Source: JACKJA01 sp050297015
GTDB lineage: Bacteria > Pseudomonadota > Alphaproteobacteria > Micavibrionales > Micavibrionaceae
NCBI GenBank assembly: GCA_050297015.1
Contig: JBNKRZ010000022.1
Span: 1 to 64,000 of the forward strand
Direction of reading: 5' to 3'
Length of the DNA: 64,000 bases
Positions 42,124-50,255 of the stretch are shown here, piece by piece. Within the stretch, counting starts at the first letter, position 1. Each line of letters opens with the position of its first letter. A program made the translations under genes and the position numbers. The notes under the pieces were generated by a model. It was not told the origin of the DNA, ran no database searches, and saw nothing but the letters and a program-made list of their open reading frames with translations.

Positions 42124-43392
42124 ATGCCTTCCCCAACAGAACACCCACCTGTAGCCCCGCTGCTCCCCGGTAAAAAGCCGGAGGAAACCCGCGTGGTCGT
42201 CGCTATGTCGGGCGGTGTGGATAGCTCCGTCACGGCGGCGCTTTTGCATGAGCTGGGCTATGATGTTGTGGGCCTGACCATGCAGCTCTACGACCACGGC
42301 GAAGCGCTGGCTAAAAAGGGCGCGTGCTGTGCGGGGCAAGACATTTACGACGCCCGGCGGGTGGCGGAGGCTTGCGGTTTTCCGCACTATGTTCTCGATT
42401 ACGAAAGCAATTTCAAGGACAGCGTGATTGATGAGTTTGTCCAGAGTTATTTGCGCGGAGAAACGCCGATCCCGTGCGTGCGCTGTAACCAGACCGTCAA
42501 GTTTCAGGACATGTTGGAAACCGCGCGCGATCTGGGGGCCGACTGTATGGCGACCGGGCATTACATTCAGCATATCGTTAATGAGGAAACGGGCCGGGCG
42601 GAACTGCACCGCGCCGTCGATCAGACCAAGGATCAGAGCTATTTCCTGTTTGCCACAACGCAAGAGCAACTCGATTTTGTGCGTTTTCCGCTGGGCGGCT
42701 GGGATAAAAGCCGCACCCGGCAGGAAGCCGAACGGCTGGGTCTCCTGAATGCCGAAAAGCCGGATAGTCAGGATATCTGTTTCGTGCCCGGCGGCGATTA
42801 CAAAACCGTGGTCAAACAGCACGCCCCACAAGCCCAAGCCCCCGGTGACATCGTCCACATCGACGGACGCGCTTTAGGGCGGCATGAGGGCATCGTAGGC
42901 TACACCATCGGCCAGCGTAAGGGGCTGGGTATCGGCGGCGGCGTGACGGACGATAACGATCCGCTCTACGTCGTGCGGCTGGATGCGGCGGCAAACCAAG
43001 TCATTGTCGGCCCCAAAGAGGCGCTGGCCCGCGATACCATTCATATTCGCGATTGCAACTGGCTTTTTACGCCCCCTGTCATCCTGAGCACTTCCCCTGT
43101 CATCCTGAGCGATAGCGAAGGATCTAAACAAAACCCACAAGATCCTTCGGTTGCGCCGTGCCCTCAGGATGACAAGACTGTGGACTCCATCCCCGTTTTT
43201 CTCAAATTCCGCTCCGTCATGCAGCCCGTCCCCGCACGCCTGCAGATCGGGGAGAACGGCACAGCCACCATTACCCTTGAAAGCCCGCAATACGGCATCG
43301 CCCCCGGCCAGGCCGCCGTGTGTTACGACGGCCCGCGCGTCCTCGGCGGCGGCTGGATCACAAGAACGGAAAATAGTGGGAATTTTCTGTAA
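42124..43392 (+). CDS. mnmA: tRNA-specific 2-thiouridylase MnmA carrying an in-frame palindromic insertion
   Basis: MnmA puts sulfur on U34 of Lys, Glu and Gln tRNAs. The PP-loop AMSGGVDSSVTAALL lies near residue 32, with the catalytic cysteines in PCVRCNQTVKFQD and DSQDICFVPGG. The length of 422 residues exceeds the usual 360-390. Residues about 318-350 (VILSTSPVILSDSEGSK and following) come from a palindromic repeat at 43078-43173. They fall between the central and C-terminal beta-barrel domains. ATG 42124 was chosen; the longer frame overlaps ferredoxin. Confidence 0.95.
   Translation: MPSPTEHPPVAPLLPGKKPEETRVVVAMSGGVDSSVTAALLHELGYDVVGLTMQLYDHGEALAKKGACCAGQDIYDARRVAEACGFPHYVLDYESNFKDSVIDEFVQSYLRGETPIPCVRCNQTVKFQDMLETARDLGADCMATGHYIQHIVNEETGRAELHRAVDQTKDQSYFLFATTQEQLDFVRFPLGGWDKSRTRQEAERLGLLNAEKPDSQDICFVPGGDYKTVVKQHAPQAQAPGDIVHIDGRALGRHEGIVGYTIGQRKGLGIGGGVTDDNDPLYVVRLDAAANQVIVGPKEALARDTIHIRDCNWLFTPPVILSTSPVILSDSEGSKQNPQDPSVAPCPQDDKTVDSIPVFLKFRSVMQPVPARLQIGENGTATITLESPQYGIAPGQAAVCYDGPRVLGGGWITRTENSGNFL
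43078..43173. repeat. Palindromic GTCATCCTGAGC repeat inside mnmA, with a doubled left end
   Basis: GTCATCCTGAGC occurs at 43078-43089 and again at 43099-43110. The second opens a 75-base palindrome with inner arms GCGAAGGATCT and AGATCCTTCGG, ending in CTCAGGATGAC at 43163-43173. It is read through in frame by mnmA. It is the same family as the element inside ileS. Confidence 0.85.
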
Positions 43393-43505
43393 GCGGCCAT
43401 TTTCCTGTCTTTTTAACTCTTCCTTAAGCTCTTTTATCCATAATAGTGGCAGTAAAAGAGCTTCGCGCTCAAAGTAGGACATGAAAGACGGGGAAAGGAA
43501 AGGTA

Positions 43506-43979
43506 ATGGCCGGACTAGATAATTTATATGATTATGCTAATGCCATGAACCCGGACAGCGGTTACAGTAAAAGAATTGATCGTGCCGTGGAGGGGGGGAG
43601 CGGCAAGCCGTTGCCTGAAGAAGGGGGAACCGATTTTATGGGCAGGGCGGCTAAAGTTGCTGATAAATGGATGGGTAAAATAGGTGGTTATTTCGATGAG
43701 CAAGCAACGGCGAATGCTTCATGCATTAACGGTATGACCATACAACAACTTTACGACAATCGAGAAGAAATTACTAGCGCATATCGTAAAGCGGTTATGC
43801 AAGTAGATACGAGGGGCGCTGAAATGGATGCGGGCGCTTATCAAAACATGAAAGCCTTGGCTGGCAACTTCCCACACGATGTTGGGGAACGCTACCAGAA
43901 ATTTTTGGATAAATCTGAATATCAACCACCGGCAGATGCGCCCAAACCAAATCTTGAGTGTTCTGCGCCTGTCGTCTAG
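43506..43979 (+). CDS. Hypothetical protein (157 aa)
   Basis: I do not recognise this protein. It is soluble with no signal peptide, Gly-rich in the first 45 residues, then helical (FMGRAAKVADKWMGKIGG and later AYRKAVMQVDTRG), ending in a Pro-rich stretch with a late cysteine. ATG 43506 follows GGAAAGGAAAGGTA, a good ribosome site. It stands alone after mnmA and is followed by a strong hairpin. Confidence 0.7.
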   Translation: MAGLDNLYDYANAMNPDSGYSKRIDRAVEGGSGKPLPEEGGTDFMGRAAKVADKWMGKIGGYFDEQATANASCINGMTIQQLYDNREEITSAYRKAVMQVDTRGAEMDAGAYQNMKALAGNFPHDVGERYQKFLDKSEYQPPADAPKPNLECSAPVV

Positions 43980-44006
43980 CCATACGTAAATAAATACGGT
44001 TTTTAA

Positions 44007-44046
44007 ATCACGCCCTTTGGTTTATCCCTAAAAGGGCGTGATGTTT
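44007..44046 (+). terminator. Hairpin after the 157-aa gene
   Basis: ATCACGCCCTTT at 44007-44018 pairs perfectly with AAAGGGCGTGAT at 44031-44042 around a 12-base loop, followed by GTTTATG. A TTTTT run lies before the left arm. This suits a terminator, possibly better in the reverse direction. Confidence 0.55.
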
Positions 44047-44182
44047 ATGCGCAACATCCCCACATCCCATGATGTGCAGAAACTTTATAAAAATCAAAAA
44101 ACTTCTTGAGAAAATAACAATCTTTATGATATAACCGCTCTTATCTCCGGATAAACACGGAAAAATAGAAGAGTGTGTAAAA

Positions 44183-44401
44183 ATGATCGGTAACGATTAT
44201 GAATTCGCAGGACTCGAATCTCTACGGGGGGAAACCCTCGCCGGATTCGAGCCTCCGGCGAACAATAATGAAGAAGGCGCATGGTTGACCTTGCAAGCGG
44301 TGCGGCGGCTCCTGGTTGAAAATCCGGGGCATGCTGAGCTGATGCGGGCCTTTTATGCGCTGGAAAAACAGATTTTGACGACTGGAATATTGTCAAGCTA
44401 A
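44183..44401 (+). CDS. Small hypothetical protein (72 aa)
   Basis: I do not recognise this small protein. It has an acidic N-terminal half and a helical C-terminal half (TLQAVRRLLVENPGHAELM then ALEKQILTTG). ATG 44183 follows AGAAGAGTGTG, a moderate ribosome site. It is the last chromosomal frame before the interrupted tRNA gene and the island. Confidence 0.6.
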   Translation: MIGNDYEFAGLESLRGETLAGFEPPANNNEEGAWLTLQAVRRLLVENPGHAELMRAFYALEKQILTTGILSS

Positions 44402-44438
44402 GCATACCGGTACATCAAGTATAAGCGCATACAAAGCC

Positions 44439-44467
44439 TTGACAAACTTTTGACAACGCGCCATAAA
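44439..44467 (+). promoter_or_regulatory. Promoter of the interrupted tRNA-Met gene
   Basis: TTGACA at 44439-44444 and CATAAA at 44462-44467 have 17-base spacing; a second TTGACA overlaps at 44450-44455. The predicted start near 44474 is 12 bases before the tRNA 5' half. It could drive the split 5' half and, by read-through, the intact tRNA inside the island. Confidence 0.6.
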
Positions 44468-44485
44468 CGTTTTTCTCAATCTTGT

Positions 44486-44527
44486 GGCGGAGTAGCTCAG
44501 CAGGTTAGAGCAGTGGAATCATAATCC
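44486..44527 (+). pseudogene. 5' half of an interrupted elongator tRNA-Met gene
   Basis: The 42 bases GGCGGAG, TA, the D-arm GCTC...GAGC, and the anticodon arm GTGGA-ATCATAA-TCC form a tRNA up to the third base after the anticodon loop. The downstream sequence no longer pairs with the acceptor or makes a T-arm. The missing 3' part lies at 58022-58067; joined, they give a 77-base tRNA with all stems paired. Confidence 0.85.
44517..44527 (+). other. attL core of the integrated island
   Basis: AATCATAATCC, covering the anticodon loop and the first bases of the anticodon stem, is repeated exactly at 58022-58032. Tyrosine recombinases often use tRNA anticodon loops as crossover sites. Confidence 0.75.
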
Positions 44528-44654
44528 TTGTTTCCTGTTTGAGAGCCGCCATAAAGATATTGTAAACCAATATCTTGAGAAGTATAAAATTATAACCCTA
44601 CCCTTCGGGGTATCATTGGGGTAACAAGTCGGTCTTCTTGACCATTTAGGTTAC

Positions 44655-44730
44655 GGCGGTGTAGCTCAGGGGTTAGAGCAGTGGAATCATAATCCATGTG
44701 TCGGGTGTTCAAATCACCCCACCGCTACCA
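44655..44730 (+). tRNA. tRNA-Met (CAT), island-borne copy
   Basis: A complete 76-base tRNA: acceptor GGCGGTG/CACCGCT, D-arm GCTC/GAGC, anticodon arm GTGGA-ATCATAA-TCCAT with anticodon CAT, T-arm GGGTG-TTCAAAT-CACCC and encoded CCA. It is similar to but distinct from the split host gene; acceptor, D-loop and T-stem differ with compensating changes. It is most likely elongator type, though a CAT anticodon could also mean tRNA-Ile2. No promoter is obvious immediately upstream. Confidence 0.93.
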
Positions 44731-44815
44731 ACCTTTCTCTTTAAAATCACCCTCTTATAGAGTTATTTATTAGGTAGCAAAATGCCTAAACGATTTTAGG
44801 AGAGAGGTAAAACAT

Positions 44816-47185
44816 ATGTCATATAACTTTAGCAGCCTATCTCCTGCTGATTTTGAAGATTTAGTTCGCGACTTAATTGGAAAAGAGCTAAATGTGCGTT
44901 TTGAAGCGTTTGCTGCTGGACCTGATGAAGGCATGGATGGAAGACATGCCAGTGCGAAAGGGACACACACGATATTGCAAGCCAAACATTATGCTGGATC
45001 AGAATTTTCAGCGTTATGTTCTAGAATGAAAGCAGAACGTGTTGCCGTTGAAAAATTAAATCTTCATCGATATGTATTGGCTACATCTCATCCCCTAACT
45101 CCGAACAAGAAGAAAAAACTTGCCAATATCATAGGCACTTCCCTTAAATCAGAAGCTGACATCTTTGGGCCGGATGATCTAAACGCGCTTATAAGGAAAT
45201 TCCCAGAAATAGAAAAATCCCATGTTAAGCTGTGGCTAACAGGCTCAGGAGTTCTTTCTCGTGTTATTCATGCTGCATCACACGCTTATAATAATATTAC
45301 CGCACAAGAAATAGAGAATAAGCTTCGCGTTTTTGCACCTAACCCAAGCATGGATCACGCACGAGATACTCTTGAGAAAACTCATGTAGTTATTATTTCT
45401 GGCCCTCCTGGTGTCGGAAAAACAACATTAGCGGAGATGCTATCATATGCATATATAGCGGAAGGTTGGGAGCTTCATGCACTTCGCAGCTTGGATGACG
45501 GATTTGCCGCTATTGACGATACAAAAAAACAAGTTTTTCTTTTTGATGATTTTCTTGGAAGGGTAGCGCTTGACCGTAATGCTTTATCACACAAAGATTC
45601 CGATTTGGCAAAATTCCTCCGCCGTGTATCCACGTCACCTAATGCCCGATTTATTTTAACCACACGTGCTCATATTTTCGAAGAAGCGCGGCGTGTTTCC
45701 GAACATTTGGCTGACCAACGGTTAGATATTAGCAAATATCTCCTTGATGTTGGTATTTACACGCGCCGTATCAAAGCAAGAATTTTATATAACCATCTTC
45801 TGGTATCCCAAACCCCACAGCAATATATAGAAGCACTTTTCACAAGCGGCGATATATCGAAAATCGTAGATCATAAAAATTATAATCCGCGCATAATCGA
45901 GTGGATGACGGACGAAGCAAGAATTAGAGATATTGCCCCAAATGATTACCCAAAGACTTTTATAGAGGCTTTAAACAATCCGCATAGCTTATGGGATATA
46001 GCTTTCCGAGAACATATATCCAGACAATGTCAGCACTTATTGTTTTGCTTGTTTTTCAGTTCAGAATATGGCGTCAGCCTTGAAGATTTAAAAGCCACAT
46101 ACGACAGCCTACATCCCATGCTTTGCCTAAAATATGGCGTTCCATATGATGCGAAGGATTTTGAAGAATCAGTTCGCATTTTAGAAGGTGGATTTATTAC
46201 GATAACCAATAAAGATATTCGGTTTGTGAATCCTTCTTTGAAAGATTTTCTTTCAGAATACCTTAAGGACTTAAAGCTATTATCTGATTTCCCTCCGTCT
46301 GCACAACGTACTGATTGGGCAAAACAGCTCTGGCGATATGGAGAAAAACTTATAGATCCCGAAGAAAATGATCTTGGCATAGCTTTGGAAAACATATGGT
46401 CAAATCAAAAAAAGACAGACCAACAAACGCAAGATTTAAAAAAATTCGCTAATTCCTTTTTATCACCAGCGGAGAGTTTTCTTAGCCTTCCCACATGGAG
46501 AAGAGAACGAAGAAATCAAGGATACTCTCTTCACCCAGTAGGGCTATCAAATACCGATAGAATTGATCTGTTATTGACATGGTGGCAACACACTAAAAAT
46601 CCGAGATTCATTGAGCTTGCACAGTCTTTAGCATCAAATCCAGTTGATGGGCTAGATTCGTGGAGAGATGGTGAAGAGGCCATAGAGCTTATTCGTAAGA
46701 TTAGAGATGGTGATTATTACGAAGGTTTATCTTGCGCAGAAGATTTAGCCAATAAAATAGAGGACGCTTACGTTGTAATGCTGCACCATGGTATTCCATC
46801 TGACGATATTGAGAGGGTCTTCGATGCTGTAGAAAGTGGAAAGAAATACTTAAGCCAAGAAATGTTGACTGCGGTTGAAGATACCATCTCAACACATTTT
46901 TCAGACATAGAGGATATTGTGTCAGAGATTGATTCAGAGTCCACCTTGGACGATCATATTAAGGTGTTGGAAAAAATTGCAAAGAATGCCCCAATTGATG
47001 AAAGCACAATTAACTCTGCGATTAACACAATTGAAGCAAGAAAAATCGAATTGCAAGAGGAAGAAGAGATGTCACAAGCCAGATCGCCTAGCTTTACATC
47101 AAAACCTAATGCTCCTGCTGATAAATTTGATGACGATGCACTTAGGAGCCTCTTTATACCTCTCTTAGAAGCGGGCAAAGTTTAG
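44816..47185 (+). CDS. Mrr-like nuclease / STAND-type NTPase fusion, putative defence protein
   Basis: The N-terminal 150 residues look like a PD-(D/E)xK nuclease of the Mrr type: helix SPADFEDLVRDLI, Asp41 in GMDGRH, and Gln55-Ala-Lys57 in ILQAKHY. Next comes a P-loop NTPase with Walker A GPPGVGKTT at 196-204 and Walker B VFLFDDF near 241, resembling nSTAND3 domains. The last 350 residues are helical and probably a sensor. ATG 44816 follows AGGAGAGAGG. Fusions of this sort occur in anti-phage systems such as Avs; the exact family is not certain. Confidence 0.75.
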   Translation: MSYNFSSLSPADFEDLVRDLIGKELNVRFEAFAAGPDEGMDGRHASAKGTHTILQAKHYAGSEFSALCSRMKAERVAVEKLNLHRYVLATSHPLTPNKKKKLANIIGTSLKSEADIFGPDDLNALIRKFPEIEKSHVKLWLTGSGVLSRVIHAASHAYNNITAQEIENKLRVFAPNPSMDHARDTLEKTHVVIISGPPGVGKTTLAEMLSYAYIAEGWELHALRSLDDGFAAIDDTKKQVFLFDDFLGRVALDRNALSHKDSDLAKFLRRVSTSPNARFILTTRAHIFEEARRVSEHLADQRLDISKYLLDVGIYTRRIKARILYNHLLVSQTPQQYIEALFTSGDISKIVDHKNYNPRIIEWMTDEARIRDIAPNDYPKTFIEALNNPHSLWDIAFREHISRQCQHLLFCLFFSSEYGVSLEDLKATYDSLHPMLCLKYGVPYDAKDFEESVRILEGGFITITNKDIRFVNPSLKDFLSEYLKDLKLLSDFPPSAQRTDWAKQLWRYGEKLIDPEENDLGIALENIWSNQKKTDQQTQDLKKFANSFLSPAESFLSLPTWRRERRNQGYSLHPVGLSNTDRIDLLLTWWQHTKNPRFIELAQSLASNPVDGLDSWRDGEEAIELIRKIRDGDYYEGLSCAEDLANKIEDAYVVMLHHGIPSDDIERVFDAVESGKKYLSQEMLTAVEDTISTHFSDIEDIVSEIDSESTLDDHIKVLEKIAKNAPIDESTINSAINTIEARKIELQEEEEMSQARSPSFTSKPNAPADKFDDDALRSLFIPLLEAGKV

Positions 47186-47296
47186 AATTAATGGATACAC
47201 CTCCAACATTGCCCCAGAATTGATTTTCATTAGAAATTCCAGTGATAGTTGTATATCATCTTGATATTCATAAAATTCAGATGAAAGAACCAAATA

Positions 47297-49858
47297 ATGA
47301 CGGGTGCGGCAACGGGCATTACAAAGATCAACAAGATTAACAACGCAGGAATCTTTTCTGCTTATACTTGGCCTGCCAGCCCACAAGACCTTTCCTTCAA
47401 GAAAATCAATCTAGTCTATGGCTATAATGGTAGCGGAAAAACAACGCTTTCAAATATTCTCGGACTATTTTCCGAAGATCACGATGACCTTGAGATTAAA
47501 CGTATCGAGCAAGGGCTAGCCTCTGATCCTGCGAAGTCTGTTGAAATAGAAATCGAATGGGATAGCAAAACTGCAAAGCATCCCAAAGACAGACAAAAGC
47601 TATACGTCTTCAATTCCGCATTTGTTGCCGACCATGTTTATGATGGTACACAAGCCAAAGTGAAGAATTTCAAACAAATCACAACGAAGGAACAGCTCTC
47701 CAATCCAGCCTTAAAGAAGATTGAGGAAGCCATTACTGCTGAAAAGACAAAACAGGGCAATGCTGAAGCCTATATCAAAAACCTTGAAAAGCTGTTTAAC
47801 GACATCAAAAAGACACTATCAACAACATGGAATGAGAATATCGAGGGCAAGCGAATGCCTACGATTAAATTCGAAGACTGCCCGCAACAATCGCCAGAGG
47901 ATAGTGAAGAAAGTTTACAAAAAGCGCTTGAGGAAGAGTTCTCAAAATTCAAAGCTTCAAAAGACCAAGATGCTTTGGAACAAGCAATTTCAGACCTTAA
48001 CCAAATCACAAAAGGCACTGTCAGCTTACCCGAGGCTATGGCTGATACCGTCGCAAAATCCATAACAGCCGCGGCCAGAGAAAAAACCCAAAGTAAAATT
48101 GATGCTCTGAAATCTCACGCACTAAAACATTCTTCTATACAAAACTGGCTTGAAGATGGTGCAAGCCTTTTACGGCAAACCAAAGAGGATAAAACATGCC
48201 CATTATGTGACAGCACATTACCCAATATTGAGGAATTAATTGCGTCATACGATGCCTTTTTCAATGATGAACTTGCCGCTCTAACGCAAGAAATCGACAA
48301 TATTACAACCTCACTTGATGGTTTATTGAAAGAAGCCCAGATTAAATCCGCTCAGAGTATGCGCGTTCAGGCTTTATTGGCGGAGTATAGCTATCAAGAG
48401 ATCGTGACTGAGGAAGAAAAATTAGCGCTAGCACAACTACAAAAACAGGCTATTAAAAACTCGATAAAAGCCGTAAATGCCTTGTTTGAGAGTAAGAAAA
48501 AGGCAATAGACTTTACACCCACCAAAGAACAGTTGGAGAATATTGAAAACCTAATAAAAGAGGTCAAGCAGTTCTCTTCTGACATTACTGCTCTTATATC
48601 CGTTAAAGATAAAATTCTTAATCGCCTACAATCCGCTCGCTTTAATGACAAAAATGCAAAATCCATTTGTGAAAATCTCTTATGGAAGCGGTTTGACAAT
48701 CAGGGCAAGCAAATAGCCAGCGAAGCCAAAAAGAAACAGGAGAAAGAAGATGCAAAACTTGAAATCCCTGAAAAGATCGGAGGAATACCCTTCTACCATT
48801 TTTTAAAAAATGCCATGCAAACCATACAGGCTATGCTGGCTCAAAAGAATAACGAGAAGGCAGCCGAACTATCAAAACTTAAAAATGAATCCAAGTACGT
48901 AAATGAATTTTTAGAAAGATTTTGCATCAGAAATTTTACAATCAGTATGGAGGGCAATGAAGAAATAACCATTCATTACTCTGGTGTGCCGCCGAAAAAA
49001 GGAATCCAATATTCTTTAAGCGAAGGTGAAAAAACAGCTTTGGCATTTGCATATTTTTTGAGCAAATACCGGCATGAAGTATTGGACAATCCGCAGGCGG
49101 TGAAAGAAGACTTTGTAATTGTGATTGATGATCCCGTCTCAAGCCTTGATGAAAACAGACTGTTTTCGACAGCGCTGGTTATACAAGATATGTTGATGCC
49201 GATAGCCCAAAAGGGAAAAGATGCAAATGGTCAAACAGTTATCTCTTCGTGGGATGGATGCAAACAAATCATAATTTTAAGTCACAACATCATATTCTTG
49301 AAATTTATGAGCAACCTTATTGATTCAGACCAATGTAAAGTGCGCGCCGATCTATATATCGAAAAGGGTATAATAACTCTTTTGCCCAACAGCCTCAGAA
49401 ACTATCAAACATCTTATTTTCAAAAACTCGATAAAATTCAAGCTTACGTGGCTGGAGACATTGAACACGAAAGTGCAAAAGACTACCTGCCAAACTACAT
49501 ACGAGTGGTACTTGAAGCTTTTATATCCTTCAAGTTTGCACGTCTTAGAGGTAAGGACAAATTCCTACCTGCAATGTTGGATTCACTCATTGGAATGATT
49601 ACTAGTGATGCCACAATGTTTGATAGCTTTACTGCTGTTTCAGGCATTACAAATACGCAAACATTAAAAACGGTGCTTTTAGAGATAAAGCAAAAAACTA
49701 ATCCAGAAAGTCACGGCACAACGCAGGACATAACACATTTAGAATATCTCTCCGAGACAGAACTCAAAAAGCTGGCAGAGCAGACGCTTCAAGTCATCCA
49801 ATTTTTAGACCAAATTCATTATAAAAAAGCTCAAGAACTTAAACAGGCTGCCGCTTAA
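47297..49858 (+). CDS. RloC/PrrC-like AAA ATPase with zinc hook
   Basis: An 853-residue ABC/SMC-type ATPase. Walker A GYNGSGKTT is at residues 42-50, the signature YSLSEGEKTALAFAY near 570-585, and Walker B VIVIDDPVSSLDE near 608-620. Long coiled coils flank a CPLC zinc-hook motif at 301-304. The C-terminal domain has Arg736-x3-Glu740 and His806 in NPESHG, reminiscent of the Arg-Glu-His set of PrrC/RloC anticodon nucleases. The anticodon nuclease role is inference; AAA_13-type ATPases without that activity are the alternative. Confidence 0.7.
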   Translation: MTGAATGITKINKINNAGIFSAYTWPASPQDLSFKKINLVYGYNGSGKTTLSNILGLFSEDHDDLEIKRIEQGLASDPAKSVEIEIEWDSKTAKHPKDRQKLYVFNSAFVADHVYDGTQAKVKNFKQITTKEQLSNPALKKIEEAITAEKTKQGNAEAYIKNLEKLFNDIKKTLSTTWNENIEGKRMPTIKFEDCPQQSPEDSEESLQKALEEEFSKFKASKDQDALEQAISDLNQITKGTVSLPEAMADTVAKSITAAAREKTQSKIDALKSHALKHSSIQNWLEDGASLLRQTKEDKTCPLCDSTLPNIEELIASYDAFFNDELAALTQEIDNITTSLDGLLKEAQIKSAQSMRVQALLAEYSYQEIVTEEEKLALAQLQKQAIKNSIKAVNALFESKKKAIDFTPTKEQLENIENLIKEVKQFSSDITALISVKDKILNRLQSARFNDKNAKSICENLLWKRFDNQGKQIASEAKKKQEKEDAKLEIPEKIGGIPFYHFLKNAMQTIQAMLAQKNNEKAAELSKLKNESKYVNEFLERFCIRNFTISMEGNEEITIHYSGVPPKKGIQYSLSEGEKTALAFAYFLSKYRHEVLDNPQAVKEDFVIVIDDPVSSLDENRLFSTALVIQDMLMPIAQKGKDANGQTVISSWDGCKQIIILSHNIIFLKFMSNLIDSDQCKVRADLYIEKGIITLLPNSLRNYQTSYFQKLDKIQAYVAGDIEHESAKDYLPNYIRVVLEAFISFKFARLRGKDKFLPAMLDSLIGMITSDATMFDSFTAVSGITNTQTLKTVLLEIKQKTNPESHGTTQDITHLEYLSETELKKLAEQTLQVIQFLDQIHYKKAQELKQAAA

Positions 49859-49874
49859 AGCGGGATATTACCAA

Positions 49875-50255
49875 TCACGCTTTTTTATTTGCGAAAGGCT
49901 TTTTTGAATTAATCTTTTCAAAGCGTTCTATAAATTCGGCTTCATAATCACGAGCGCATTTGTTTACTTTCCAGCAAATACGCAAATCATCGTAATGAGG
50001 TAATGCCCAAATATCAGAACCGCCTTTGTGATTATCCTTTTTCAGGACCAATGCCTTCACTCGTGACCTTAAAGACGTTGAGGCCATGCCAATGTAAGCG
50101 ATAGGATCGGCAGGTTTTGCTTCATCAATCACAAAATAAACACCACGCTGCGTAGTAATTTGCTTAAACTTATTATCAATCAATTCACGAAATGTTGGGA
50201 AAGGACCTTCAAGCGGTTCACAACCAAAAAATTTCATGAGATCGGTATAATTCAT
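49875..50255 (-). CDS. GIY-YIG nuclease-like protein
   Basis: The 126-residue protein has RGVYFVI and IAYIGMASTSLRSRVKAL, the two strands and helix of a GIY-YIG domain, and a downstream Glu in YEAEFIERFEKINSKKPFANK as expected for the metal-binding position. ATG 50255 has a GGGAG ribosome site seven bases upstream. It faces the RloC-like gene tail-to-tail with 16 bases between. It may act with the neighbouring defence genes or as an island nuclease; there is no direct proof. Confidence 0.75.
   Translation of the reverse strand: MNYTDLMKFFGCEPLEGPFPTFRELIDNKFKQITTQRGVYFVIDEAKPADPIAYIGMASTSLRSRVKALVLKKDNHKGGSDIWALPHYDDLRICWKVNKCARDYEAEFIERFEKINSKKPFANKKA

Noticed and set aside
43078..43173. 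A CRISPR-like array suggested by the doubled GTCATCCTGAGC
   Set aside because: Only two short units, no regular spacers, and the element lies inside mnmA in frame.
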